A stretch of DNA of 64,000 nt from Parolsenella massiliensis (GTDB lineage Bacteria; Actinomycetota; Coriobacteriia; Coriobacteriales; Atopobiaceae): NCBI RefSeq assembly GCF_900143685.1, contig NZ_LT671675.1, forward strand, positions 1,233,985 through 1,297,984. The letters are read 5' to 3'. The position numbers were made by a program, and so were the translations under genes. The first letter of the stretch is position 1. Each line of letters starts with the position of its first letter. Shown one piece after another: positions 11,216-19,565 of this stretch. The notes beneath the pieces are model-generated. The model did no database searches, was not told the DNA's origin, and saw nothing but the letters and a program-made list of their open reading frames with translations.

Positions 11216-11974
11216 TTACAGCATGGCTCCGAAGTCGCTCACGAGGATCTGACCCGTGAGGGCGCGCGACTCGTCGGAGGCAAGGAACAGCGCAATGTTC
11301 GCCACGTCGTCGGGCATGCACGGCTGCGTCTTGAGGTTGGAGTGCGTGGCCATGGCGCCCATCATGTCGGGGTCCATGTCGGCGGCGGTGGTGCCGGCGA
11401 CCATGGGGGTCACGATGGTGCCCGGGCAGATGGCGTTGCAACGGATGCCCGTGGCCTGGAAGCGCAGAGCCGTGTGCTTGGTGACGCCGATGACCGCGGC
11501 CTTCGTGGAGACGTAGACGGCGCCGCCGCATCCCTTCTCGCCCGCGACGGAGGCAATGTTGACGATGGAGGCACCGGCAGCCATGCGCGTGGTAGCGGCG
11601 CGCATGCAGCGCATGGTGCCCTTCTGGTTCGTCTCGATAATGCGGTCGAGATCCTCGTCGGTGAAGCGGTCGACGGGCTTGAGGCCACTCTCGAGGACGC
11701 CGGCGTTGTTCACGAGGATGTCGATCTTGCCGAACGCCTCGACGGCGGCGGCCATGAGGTGCTCGGGGTCCTCGGGCTTGGAGATGTCACACGGGACAGC
11801 AAGCGTGCGGCCACCGGTCTGGTTGATCTCGTTGGCGACCTCGTCGAGCGCCTCCTTGCGACGCGCCGCCATGACGACGCTTGCGCCCTCAGCGGCGAAC
11901 AGGCGGGCGATGGCGGCGCCCACGCCGGAGTTTGCGCCCGTGACGACCGCGACCTTGCCCTCAAGCCTTCTCAT
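11216..11974 (-). CDS. SDR family NAD(P)-dependent oxidoreductase
   Basis: 252 residues, classical short-chain dehydrogenase/reductase. TGANSGVG (about 12-19) binds the cofactor, NNAG lies at 89-92, and the catalytic set is Ser142, Tyr154 and Lys158 (YVSTK). AARRK after the second strand suggests NADPH preference. The C-terminal LASDESRALTGQILVSDFGAM matches the FabG/sugar dehydrogenase branch. The ATG at 11974 has GGGGAG upstream. Substrate unknown: it could reduce an oxoacyl thioester, sugar or hydroxysteroid. No catabolic neighbours point to one. Confidence 0.88.
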   Translation of the reverse strand: MRRLEGKVAVVTGANSGVGAAIARLFAAEGASVVMAARRKEALDEVANEINQTGGRTLAVPCDISKPEDPEHLMAAAVEAFGKIDILVNNAGVLESGLKPVDRFTDEDLDRIIETNQKGTMRCMRAATTRMAAGASIVNIASVAGEKGCGGAVYVSTKAAVIGVTKHTALRFQATGIRCNAICPGTIVTPMVAGTTAADMDPDMMGAMATHSNLKTQPCMPDDVANIALFLASDESRALTGQILVSDFGAML

Positions 11975-12191
11975 GAGTGACTCCCCTTCCACTTTGCCGG
12001 GCATCTGCCCGGCGCCAGGGCCCCGCCGTGCGAGACCCGCCAATGCTTAGGAGCGTACGAGGTGGCAGGGCCCGGCGGCGCGTACGCTCGGCAGACGGCG
12101 ACACGCGATTCGGCGGCAAGGCGAGCGCACGGCATACCTGCCGAGAAATAAATGGGGGACTCTCCGGGGGCTCCCTGCCCGATTAGTTAGA

Positions 12192-12559
12192 ATGGGGGCG
12201 CTGTTTGCCACGGGCGTCATCGATGCGAACCCGTGCTGGACGTTTACGGCGTGGGCGCAGGCCAGCTCGCCGGGGCCAGCGCCACGGCGTTTGCCGCCAC
12301 CATCGGCGTCACGCTCGTTGTGTCGTACGCCGTGAACCTCGTCTGTGTGCTGGTCGTGCGCCGTGGCGTGAAGGACCCCGCAAAGATGAAGCTCGGCATG
12401 GTCCTGTTTGGCATCCTGCCCGTACTTGCGCTCGCGAGCCTTGTGAAGGCGCTCCTTGACGGCACCGGGCTCGAGGCCCTGACCCAGAGCGTGGCAACCG
12501 CGGTCATGAACTGCTGCGTGTTCTACGGCGCGCTCAAGCTCAACGCCTCCGCAAAGTAG
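12192..12559 (+). pseudogene. Small membrane protein, probably frameshifted
   Basis: From a GTG at 12233 a 108-residue frame encodes three hydrophobic segments (TIGVTLVVSYAVNLVCVLVV, MVLFGILPVLALASLV, SVATAVMNCCVFYGAL). The GTG lacks a clear ribosome-binding site. A different frame starts at the ATG at 12192 (MGALFATGVIDANPCWTFTA) and looks like the natural N-terminus, implying a one-base shift near 12245-12255. It may instead be a short intact gene from the GTG. A strong terminator follows. No function recognised. Confidence 0.45.
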
Positions 12560-12589
12560 CCGCAGCTCCCCGTCACGCGCGCCATCGCG

Positions 12590-12633
12590 AAGTCCGCGCA
12601 GCCCGAGAAGAACGGGCCGCGCGGACTTTTCTT
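12590..12633 (+). terminator. Intrinsic terminator after the small membrane gene
   Basis: AAGTCCGCGC (12590-12599) pairs with GCGCGGACTT (12619-12628), with an inner GCCC/GGGC pair, followed by TTTTCTT. The remaining 160 bp up to the next gene holds nothing I can name. Confidence 0.85.
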
Positions 12634-12797
12634 ATGCGACGTGCAGATAGACCCCGGAGTACCGCTCAACCGCAAACGAAGGAGCCGTCACTTGCCGGCG
12701 ATCCGGCGGCGTTAGCTGTCCCCGCATCCGGGGCGTCGCCTACCACGTTGACCACCTGCCGTCAGAAACGTCGACCGCAGGCCACCCAAATCACAAA

Positions 12798-13637
12798 CTA
12801 GCCGCGCTTCGTCCTCATACCACACGACGCGGCAACAGCCTGCACGAGAAACTCCGTCGCGCCCTCCCCGCAAGGCCCGTCGTAGTAGGCAACGAACCTC
12901 GAATCGGCGAGATATCCCTGGCAAAGGCCCAGATACGCGGCATCCTCAGGCTCGGCGCCCCAGTGCAGGCCAACCCAGTGACGATGCATCGCCACGAGCT
13001 TCTCCGCCTCGGGCCCACGAACATCGCCATCCGCCATGGCGATCGAAAGCTGCCCCAGGACCGCACACTCGAGTTCCTTCAGGTCATTCCACGCAGCCGT
13101 GTCCATGTCGAGAATCCGTTCGTTAGCAGCGTCAACTGCCTCGTCACCGTAGTGCTCGCGAGTCTCAGCGCCATAATGTTCCTCGTTCTCGCGAACCGCG
13201 CGCCAGCGCTCGAGCTGCGGCAGCACCGCGCCCATGAGCGAAACCGCCTCGTCGAGCGTCATGCCCTCGTTCTCCGCCAGCCGCGGAGCGCAGTCCTCGA
13301 TCATGGCCTCCATCGTAGTTTCGTAGGTGTAGTGGCCACCGTCATAACACCACTTGCAGTAGTGGTCGTTCTTCTCGCCGTCGGCGTCCGTGCCGAGGTC
13401 GGCCGGCGTGAGATACATGCCGCAGCTCTCGCAATAGTGCTCCGGCATCTCGAGCAGGTGTGAGAGGGGCTCGCCCGTGACAGCAGCCACGAGCTTCATC
13501 ATGTCGATGCCCGGCGTCACTTCGCCGCGCTCCCAACGGCTCACTGCCTGGCGCGTAACATAGAGCTTGGAGGCAAGTTCCTCCTGCGTGAGGCCATGCG
13601 AACGGCGAACTGCCACGAGCCTGTCTGCGAATGCCAT
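12798..13637 (-). CDS. XRE-family regulator with zinc ribbon and TipAS-like effector domain
   Basis: 279 residues in three parts. Residues about 5-60 are a Cro/CI helix-turn-helix (GLTQEELASKLYVTRQAVSRWERG). A four-cysteine ribbon follows (Cys69, Cys72, Cys94, Cys97; CESCGMYL..HYCKWCYDGG), like the Zn_ribbon_2 family. From about 150 to 275 the sequence resembles the TipAS drug-recognition domain (HYGDEAVDAANER, LVAMHRHWVGLHW, YLGLCQGYLADSRFVAYYD). TipAS normally sits behind a MerR head, so pairing with an XRE head is less usual. It likely senses a small molecule. The ATG at 13637 has AAGGAG upstream. It diverges from the methylase gene across two identical palindromes that it may bind. Confidence 0.85.
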   Translation of the reverse strand: MAFADRLVAVRRSHGLTQEELASKLYVTRQAVSRWERGEVTPGIDMMKLVAAVTGEPLSHLLEMPEHYCESCGMYLTPADLGTDADGEKNDHYCKWCYDGGHYTYETTMEAMIEDCAPRLAENEGMTLDEAVSLMGAVLPQLERWRAVRENEEHYGAETREHYGDEAVDAANERILDMDTAAWNDLKELECAVLGQLSIAMADGDVRGPEAEKLVAMHRHWVGLHWGAEPEDAAYLGLCQGYLADSRFVAYYDGPCGEGATEFLVQAVAASCGMRTKRG

Positions 13638-13819
13638 GGTGGCTCCTTCCTGCGATTTCGATTGCTGGCTCAAGTATGAGCACCGCCGGATGGGCTGCCA
13701 AGCAATCGTTGGTTGCGCAGGAAGACGTGAGGAGGGAAGGCAGAAAAGGTGGATTCCGGCCCATGAAGCCCGACACACAACCTGCCATGCCTTACGCCGA
13801 ATGCCTGAATTCAATTCTT

Positions 13820-13833
13820 GGTTATTGATAACC
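13820..13833. promoter_or_regulatory. Operator-like palindrome O1
   Basis: GGTTATTGATAACC is a perfect palindrome apart from its TG centre. It abuts a consensus -35 TTGACA and recurs exactly at 13879-13892, with the shared repeat extending to CTTGGTTATTGATAACC. Confidence 0.75.
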
Positions 13834-13862
13834 TTGACAGCATGCAACGACGTGGTTAAGGT
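13834..13862 (+). promoter_or_regulatory. Probable promoter of the methylase/partner operon
   Basis: TTGACA at 13834-13839 is followed after 17 bp by TAAGGT, a weak -10. It sits between the two palindromes, so a repressor bound to both would shut it. Confidence 0.4.
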
Positions 13863-13878
13863 GTGTTTTGAAGCGCTT

Positions 13879-13892
13879 GGTTATTGATAACC
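13879..13892. promoter_or_regulatory. Operator-like palindrome O2
   Basis: Second exact copy of GGTTATTGATAACC, 59 bp centre-to-centre from the first and just upstream of the methylase start. Confidence 0.75.
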
Positions 13893-13912
13893 ATTCTTGG
13901 AAAGGAACAGCA

Positions 13913-15634
13913 TTGCCTTACGCAGATTCAAATTTCAGAGAGCTATGTCGTTCGATTGAAAGTCACGTCCGTGGCGCCGGATCGCCTGAGGATGTTTATC
14001 CGCTTGTCTACCTTGTGCGTTCGGTGCGAGACTCCGGCTTCACGAGCAGTTCCCACAAAGCAATTGAGGCAGCCTCCCGTGGCGACGAAGACATCTCAGC
14101 ATCACTCGAGCTCGCACTCGGCCGGTTCTCCCCCTCCGCGTCCCTCAGCGATCTCGTTGATGCCATGGACGCCCTCAGCAAGGACGACCTCGACGCATAC
14201 CTCAAGAATGGGCCCGCCAACCATGGGATGAGCGAAGCCATGTTTGCGACTCCCAAGGGTATCGCCGACCTCGCCGTTGCCATCCTTGACATACACTCCG
14301 ACGACAAAGTTGTCGATTTCGGCTGTGGCAGAGGCACCTTCTTGGAGACAGCTGCTGAAAAATGCCCAAACGCCACGCTTGCCGGCGTCGACATCAATCG
14401 AGATGCCCTCTCCATTGCGAAGATGCGCTCAAACGCAAGCGGTTCCTCCGTCACTTATGTTCACGAGGACATGTTCCACTTCTATGAGGACGTCGTATCA
14501 GGCAAGCCCGTCGACAAGGCATTCTCCAACTACCCGTGGGGCATGCGCACGTTGACGCTCCCCCAGTCGACTGAATACGTCAGTAGGGTCATGAGGGGTC
14601 AGGAACGTTACAGCCGCCCCAACTCTTCCGATTGGGTCTACAACCGCCTTCTCGTCGACTCACTATCGGAGAATGGCATCGCGGTCGCAATCATGTCCAA
14701 TGGCGCCTGTTTCAACGGCATGGACAAACCCGCTCGCAGCTACTTCATCAAGAACGGCTTCGTGAAGGCCGTCGTCGCACTTCCGCAGGGCGTGTTCGCC
14801 CCATACACGTCGATTCTGACCTCTCTCGTCGTTCTCTGCCCCGGTGGGGCCAAGGGCGTTCGTATCGTCGACGCAACCGACCTCGGCACGAGTGACCGAC
14901 GCGGCTGCACGATTGGCGACGCAGACATCAAGACTATCCTCGAACGCCTCGAGTCGGATTCCGAGAAGAGCACGGTAAAGACCGTCGACGAGCTAGCAGC
15001 TCGCAGCTTCGACCTGTCTGCCAAGCGTTACCTCCAGAAAGAGGTTAGGGTCCCCAACGGTGTTCCGCTTTCGAGCGTCGCCACGATCCAGCGCGGTGCC
15101 TCCGTCCGCGCAGCCGATCTTGACGCCCTGGTATGTGACCAAGACACGGGCATCAACTATCTCAACCTCGGCAACATCTCCGATGGCAGCATCGACGACG
15201 AGCTTCCGAACCTCTCTGTGCTTGATCCGAAGCTCGAAAAGTACTGTATTCGCAACGGAGACGTTCTCATATCCAAGAACGGCGCCCCTTTTAAGGTGGC
15301 TGTGGCAGAGGTACCGGAGGGATGCAAGATTCTCGCAAATGGCAACCTCTACGCAGTCCGCGTAAATCGCGATAAGATTGACCCCTATTACCTCGCAGCC
15401 TTCTTCTCGAGCCCATCGGGCAAGGAACTGCTCGCACGAGAAGCGGTCGGAACTGCGATTCCAAATATGCCCGTCAGCGCCCTCTCTATCATTAACGTCC
15501 CTCTCGAAGAGCCCGAGCGCCAGAAAGCCGTAGCCACCTCCTATCTAGCGAAGGTTGACGAAATCAAGGTGCTAAAGCTCCGTCTGTTCCGCGCACGCCA
15601 GGAGATTGCCGACGCGTTTGACGGGGAGGCATAG
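13913..15634 (+). CDS. N6-adenine DNA methylase fused to a type I specificity half (M.S fusion)
   Basis: 573 residues. FATPKGIADL (111-120) resembles the F-TP region of HsdM proteins, VDFGCGRGTFL (134-144) is the SAM-binding motif I, and SNYPWG (205-210) stands where motif IV NPP(F/Y) is expected. From about 390 a single target-recognition unit follows (SSVATIQRGASVRAADLDAL, then GDVLISKNGAPFKV) and ends in a helical segment (ARQEIADAFDGEA). This is a one-polypeptide modification/specificity design with no nuclease. The TTG at 13913 has AAAGGA upstream; an upstream TTG at 13868 overlaps the operator. Coupled to the next gene with a 2-bp gap. The second proline-position change (NYPW) might alter catalysis. 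Confidence 0.8.
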   Translation: MPYADSNFRELCRSIESHVRGAGSPEDVYPLVYLVRSVRDSGFTSSSHKAIEAASRGDEDISASLELALGRFSPSASLSDLVDAMDALSKDDLDAYLKNGPANHGMSEAMFATPKGIADLAVAILDIHSDDKVVDFGCGRGTFLETAAEKCPNATLAGVDINRDALSIAKMRSNASGSSVTYVHEDMFHFYEDVVSGKPVDKAFSNYPWGMRTLTLPQSTEYVSRVMRGQERYSRPNSSDWVYNRLLVDSLSENGIAVAIMSNGACFNGMDKPARSYFIKNGFVKAVVALPQGVFAPYTSILTSLVVLCPGGAKGVRIVDATDLGTSDRRGCTIGDADIKTILERLESDSEKSTVKTVDELAARSFDLSAKRYLQKEVRVPNGVPLSSVATIQRGASVRAADLDALVCDQDTGINYLNLGNISDGSIDDELPNLSVLDPKLEKYCIRNGDVLISKNGAPFKVAVAEVPEGCKILANGNLYAVRVNRDKIDPYYLAAFFSSPSGKELLAREAVGTAIPNMPVSALSIINVPLEEPERQKAVATSYLAKVDEIKVLKLRLFRARQEIADAFDGEA

Positions 15635-15636
15635 CA

Positions 15637-16188
15637 TTGGCCCATCTCACCGCGCAGGAGCTCTCGGACCTCTGCGACGCAATGATGGGGCGCATGGGAC
15701 TCGAGCTTCTACCCGCAATCACAAAAGCGAATCGCGAAGACAGCTTGGAGGACCTCCTCTCGTCTCTTGGGATGTCTGACCTTCTGGGAGGGACGACAAA
15801 TCCTCACGAGGAGCACGTCCTTGGAAAGGTGATCGTGCTTGGTGCGAGCGCCGTAAACGTTGACAAACTACGCAGCACGGCAAAGAAAGCTGGCTTTGAC
15901 CCCGATCGTTTCGAGTTCCATCTCGACTACAACCGACTCAAGCACTTCGACTTTGGCAAGGTGCGCGACACAATGGGATATGTCGCAATATTTGCCGGCC
16001 CGATGCCCCATAAGACCCCGGGAGCCGAGGAAGCCTCGAGCTTTCTTGCCCGCGTCGAAAACAACCCCGATGGGTACCCCACACTCATCAAACTAAAAGC
16101 AGGCAATGACCTCAAGATCACGAACAACAGCTTCAAGCACGCACTAGGAAAGCTGTCCCAGCTTGAAGGGACGCCAGCGTGGCGCTAG
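15637..16188 (+). CDS. Unrecognised 183-residue partner of the M.S fusion
   Basis: I do not recognise a named family. TTG start with GGGGAGG at good spacing, 2 bp after the methylase stop, so translation is likely coupled. Residues 1-60 are helical and acidic. From about 62 (LGKVIVLGASAVNVDKLRST) the pattern suggests a Rossmann-like fold with alternating strands, then HLDYNRLKHFDF, YVAIFAGPMPHKTPG (115-129) and a C-terminal block LKITNNSFKHALGKL. The strongly patterned GPMPHKTPG loop looks functional. No membrane segment or signal peptide. Could be an effector, a nuclease partner or an assembly factor; undecided. Confidence 0.75.
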   Translation: MAHLTAQELSDLCDAMMGRMGLELLPAITKANREDSLEDLLSSLGMSDLLGGTTNPHEEHVLGKVIVLGASAVNVDKLRSTAKKAGFDPDRFEFHLDYNRLKHFDFGKVRDTMGYVAIFAGPMPHKTPGAEEASSFLARVENNPDGYPTLIKLKAGNDLKITNNSFKHALGKLSQLEGTPAWR

Positions 16189-16408
16189 CAGATAACACCC
16201 GAGCCAAGTGCCCCCCGCGAACGCTCCTCAACCCCACCGACCCTGCGGCTAGCGTTGGAAAGAAAGGCGGTGGCCCCTTTCCATACGCGCTCGGACTCCA
16301 AGACAAGGCACAATCTTTAGCAACGTAGTGACCATCCAACAATCCCACGCCATACCGAAAGCAAGCAAGGAAACAGGGGGACGACGTCGCACAAGGGAGG
16401 GCACCGAC

Positions 16409-17389
16409 ATGAACCCTAAGAACGCCGCTCAAGAGATTGCCCGTCTTATGCTTCCGTATCTAAACACTGAGCAAAACCGAAAGCTCGAAAAGGTTTTAGC
16501 TCATTGCCTTTTTGACGAAAGCCAGTTGGCAGACAGCGAAGGTGGCAGCGGTGACGCGTTTCTCGCGCTCTTTCTCTCCGCTAAGCGCCTCGAGGGTTGT
16601 TCGGATAGAACCCTCGCCTACTACGAAACAACTATTAAAAAAATGTTGGGAACCTTCGATACGCCCGCCTGCAATCTTGGGACTGAAGAGATTAGGTCCT
16701 ACCTATCTGACTACCAGTTGAGAGGCGGCGTCAGTCGAGTCACCGTAGACAACGTCCGCAGAATCATATCGAGCTTCTACTCATGGCTCGAAGATGAGGA
16801 TCACATTATCAAGAGTCCGGTAAGACGCATCAAAAAAGTCAAGGCGCCACAAACCATAAAGGAGACGTATAGCGATGAGGACATAGAAATCCTCTGTGAC
16901 AACTGCAAGACGGCTCGGGACCTCGCCCTGATTGATTTACTACGTTCAACGGGTATGAGAGTAGGCGAACTTGTCTCACTAGACAGAAGCTCTGTCGACA
17001 CCGTCAATCGAGAATGCGTTGTACACGGTAAGGGGAACAAAGATCGTATTGTCTATTTCGACGCAAAGACAAAGGTCCATATTGAAAACTACCTATCAAC
17101 CAGGATGGATAGCTCGGAAGCCCTATTCGTTTCGCGCAGAGCGCCGTATGAAAGGCTCGAAATCGGGGGCATTGAGGCTCTTCTTAGGAAATTGGGGCGA
17201 GATCTCAACTTGGGACGAGTCCATCCTCATAAATTTAGAAGAACTCTAGCTACAAAAGCGATCGACAAGGGAATGCCAATCGAACAGGTCCAGGTACTTC
17301 TCGGTCATAAAAAGATTGACACTACATTAAGGTATGCAATGGTCGACCAACGCAATGTCAAGGCTTCCCATCGTAGATATCTAACTTAA
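16409..17389 (+). CDS. Tyrosine recombinase (XerC/D-like), likely hsdS inversion enzyme
   Basis: 326 residues: an N-terminal SAM-like core-binding domain (about 45-135) and a C-terminal catalytic domain. The catalytic set is visible as Arg184 (STGMRVGEL), Lys208 (HGKGNKDR), His274-x-x-Arg277 (HPHKFRR), His300 (LLGHKKIDTT) and Tyr309. The ATG at 16409 has GGGAGG upstream. Base use is more AT-rich than the housekeeping genes. Its stop codon lies in the outer inverted repeat, tail-to-tail with the silent hsdS cassette. This is the placement seen in phase-variable type I loci, so it probably inverts hsdS segments rather than moving a phage. Confidence 0.88.
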   Translation: MNPKNAAQEIARLMLPYLNTEQNRKLEKVLAHCLFDESQLADSEGGSGDAFLALFLSAKRLEGCSDRTLAYYETTIKKMLGTFDTPACNLGTEEIRSYLSDYQLRGGVSRVTVDNVRRIISSFYSWLEDEDHIIKSPVRRIKKVKAPQTIKETYSDEDIEILCDNCKTARDLALIDLLRSTGMRVGELVSLDRSSVDTVNRECVVHGKGNKDRIVYFDAKTKVHIENYLSTRMDSSEALFVSRRAPYERLEIGGIEALLRKLGRDLNLGRVHPHKFRRTLATKAIDKGMPIEQVQVLLGHKKIDTTLRYAMVDQRNVKASHRRYLT

Positions 17390-17936
17390 ATTTCGATTTG
17401 TCGACCGAGGCCGCGAAGTCGGCGAACTCCTGTTGGAGTTCAAGTGGGGGCACGGGCATCGGAAGAGCAGCCACTTGGCTCATCGTGATGCGCGATCTCG
17501 TATTACCGTGCATATTTTTCTTTGCCAGAAGAAGCGTGCTCCTAAGGTTGAAGAAGGTGCAGACGTATTGGGGCATCAATTTATCTCGATCGAGGGTGAT
17601 ATGCACGCAGTCCGACTTGTTAATGGAAAGCGGTATGTATCCAGGAACTATGCATGCCCGCAGATTTGGCTCACCAAGCGTTCCGACTAAAATATCCCCA
17701 GGACGGCATGTGTAGCGTTGGAGAGTCTTATAGTGTTCTTCGGTGATATATGCCTCGTCAGAGTTATCGAAGTAGCCGGGCTTGATATTGCCTAGCCTCA
17801 AAACCCTAATCCCTCGACGAACATAATGTGACGATTTTAAGCTTGACCCAAACGGGCCATCACTAATGTCGGCAACCGCCTCTTTAACCTGTTCAATCTT
17901 GAAATTCTTGAAGTTATCTTCAGGATTCCCGAACAT
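17358..17936 (-). pseudogene. Silent hsdS half-cassette (alternative TRD2)
   Basis: 192 codons equal to one half of a type I specificity subunit. It starts within a shared motif (coding VEMF) and ends after LQQEFADFAASVDKSKFK, matching LQQEFATLAASVDKSKFA of the active hsdS. The recognition part (DISDGPFGSSLKSSHYVRRG) is entirely different from the active one. A TGA lies four codons upstream of the shared KSQFVEMF segment, there is no first half and no promoter, and it runs opposite to the operon. It is a stored alternative to be swapped by recombination at the flanking inverted repeats. An ATG exists, so expression as a half-subunit cannot be fully excluded. Confidence 0.85.
17388..17408. repeat. 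Outer inverted repeat, copy at silent cassette
   Basis: 21 bp, exact reverse complement of 22070-22090 in hsdS (TCGGTCGACAAATCGAAATT plus T). Weaker similarity extends about 30 bp further through the LQQEFA coding segment. It overlaps the recombinase stop codon. Confidence 0.85.
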
Positions 17937-17955
17937 CTCGACAAATTGTGATTTG
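17931..17955. repeat. Inner inverted repeat, copy at silent cassette
   Basis: 25 bp, exact reverse complement of 21550-21574 in hsdS (contains CAAATCACAATTTGTCGAGA). It marks the 5' limit of the silent TRD. Confidence 0.88.
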
Positions 17956-18017
17956 CAGTCTCAATCCGACTGAATGGGCATTGACTCTCAGGCAATCTAT
18001 CTCGGCAAATGCGGCGG

Positions 18018-18023
18018 TATAAT
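18018..18023 (+). promoter_or_regulatory. Candidate -10 of the hsdM-hsdM-hsdS-hsdR operon
   Basis: A consensus TATAAT lies 43 bp before the first hsdM ATG. No good -35 is seen at 16-18 bp; a TTGACT is 31 bp away. It lies between the inner repeats, so it would flip together with the operon head. Confidence 0.35.
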
Positions 18024-18065
18024 CGCATCAGTCGTAATTTCATTTTTGAGCTCATAGGTGTTCGA

Positions 18066-19565
18066 ATGCCAGAAGAACCAATAAGCAAATCCGAGCTGGG
18101 AAACCACCTGCTCGGGGCCTGCGATATTTTGCGCGGCCCCATCAACCAAGACGAGTACAAGAGCTATATCACCCCGCTGCTCTTCTTCAAGCGTATTTCC
18201 GACGTCTACGACGAAGAGACCGCCGATGCGTTGGAGTTCTCAAATGGCGATAGGGACTACGCCGCGCTGCCCGAGAACCACAGCTTCGAGGTACCCGAGG
18301 GTTGCCACTGGCAGGACGTCCGTAACACCGGCACGAACGTCGGCAAGGCGATCGTCGACGCCATGGTGGGCATCGAGTGCGCCAACCCCGACACCCTCAG
18401 CGGCCTCTTCAGTAGCTTCGACGATGCGAGCTGGACAGACAAGGGCAAGCTCTCCGACGAGCGCCTGAAGGACCTCGTCGAGCACTTCTCGGCAAAGAAG
18501 TTCGGCAACAGGAACTACAGCGCCGACATGATGGGCGACGCCTACGAATACCTGATCAAGAAGTTCGCCGACATGCAGAAGAAAAATGCTGGCGAGTTCT
18601 ACACCCCGCGCGAGATCGTCAAGATGATGGTCTCCCTGCTTGAGCCGAAGCCCGGCGAAACCGTCTACGACCCCGCTTGCGGCACGGGCGGCATGCTCAT
18701 TGAGGCCGTGCGACAGATGGACAACTCCAAGCTCGCCTACGGCAAGCTCTACGGCCAGGAGAAGAACCTCAGCACGTCCGCCATAGCGCGAATGAACCTG
18801 TATCTTCACGGCGCGAAGGACTTCCGCATCGCTCAGGGCGACACCTTGCGCGAGCCTGCCTTTCGAGACGGCAACGCCCTCAAGACCTTCGACTGCGTCC
18901 TCGCAAACCCGCCGTTCTCGCTTAAGAACTGGGGATCTGACGAGTTCTCTTCGGACCCGTGGGGCCGCAATATCTGGGGCGTCCCCACGGACAAGTCGGC
19001 GGACTTCGCCTGGGTCCAACACATGGTCTGCTCCATGGACGAGGAGAACGGTCGCTGCGCCGTGGTATTGCCCCAGGGCGCACTGTTCCACGGCGGCAAA
19101 GAGGGCGCTATCCGCAAGGAACTGATCAAGTCAGACAGGGTCGAGGCCGTTATCTCACTCGCAAGCGGAGTCTTCTACAGCACGGGCGTTTCGGCCTGCG
19201 TGCTGTTCCTTAGGAACGACAAGCCCGCCGAGCATCGGGGGCGCGTCTGCATCATCGACGGCAGCAGGATCTTCACTGCCCAGCGCGCGCAGAATATGAT
19301 CTCGGAAGAGAACGCGCAAGAGATGCTTTCCCTCTATCGCTCCTACGAGCCCGTCGTCGAGAAATGCGCCATCGCAACGCTCGCCGACATCGAGAACGAG
19401 GGGTACGTGCTCTCGGCAAACAACTACATCGAGAGGAAGCGTGAGAAAGTCGAGCCGCCGGCAGAGACCAGAAAACGCTTCTACGACCTCCTGCAGCAAA
19501 CCAAGGAATCCGAGGAGAGGCTCCTCGACCTGCTCACGAAGGGAGGCTATACCGATGGAGAATAG
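18066..19565 (+). CDS. hsdM: Type I restriction-modification methylase subunit, copy 1
   Basis: 499 residues. An N-terminal HsdM helical domain (about 1-150; SYITPLLFFKRISDVYDEE) is followed by the N6-methyltransferase domain: AGEFYTPREIVKMM, motif I DPACGTGGML (about 203-212) and motif IV NPPF (about 281-284). A C-terminal helical tail would contact HsdS. It methylates adenine in the asymmetric target set by HsdS and is also needed for restriction with HsdR. I start at the ATG at 18066 (MPEEPISKSELGNHL) rather than 18009 because the family begins here. It overlaps the second hsdM by 11 bp. Confidence 0.95.
   Translation: MPEEPISKSELGNHLLGACDILRGPINQDEYKSYITPLLFFKRISDVYDEETADALEFSNGDRDYAALPENHSFEVPEGCHWQDVRNTGTNVGKAIVDAMVGIECANPDTLSGLFSSFDDASWTDKGKLSDERLKDLVEHFSAKKFGNRNYSADMMGDAYEYLIKKFADMQKKNAGEFYTPREIVKMMVSLLEPKPGETVYDPACGTGGMLIEAVRQMDNSKLAYGKLYGQEKNLSTSAIARMNLYLHGAKDFRIAQGDTLREPAFRDGNALKTFDCVLANPPFSLKNWGSDEFSSDPWGRNIWGVPTDKSADFAWVQHMVCSMDEENGRCAVVLPQGALFHGGKEGAIRKELIKSDRVEAVISLASGVFYSTGVSACVLFLRNDKPAEHRGRVCIIDGSRIFTAQRAQNMISEENAQEMLSLYRSYEPVVEKCAIATLADIENEGYVLSANNYIERKREKVEPPAETRKRFYDLLQQTKESEERLLDLLTKGGYTDGE

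Noticed and set aside
16409-17389. Recombinase as the integrase of a prophage or integrative element
   Set aside because: No phage or conjugation genes, no tRNA-linked attachment site, and inverted repeats tie it to hsdS switching.
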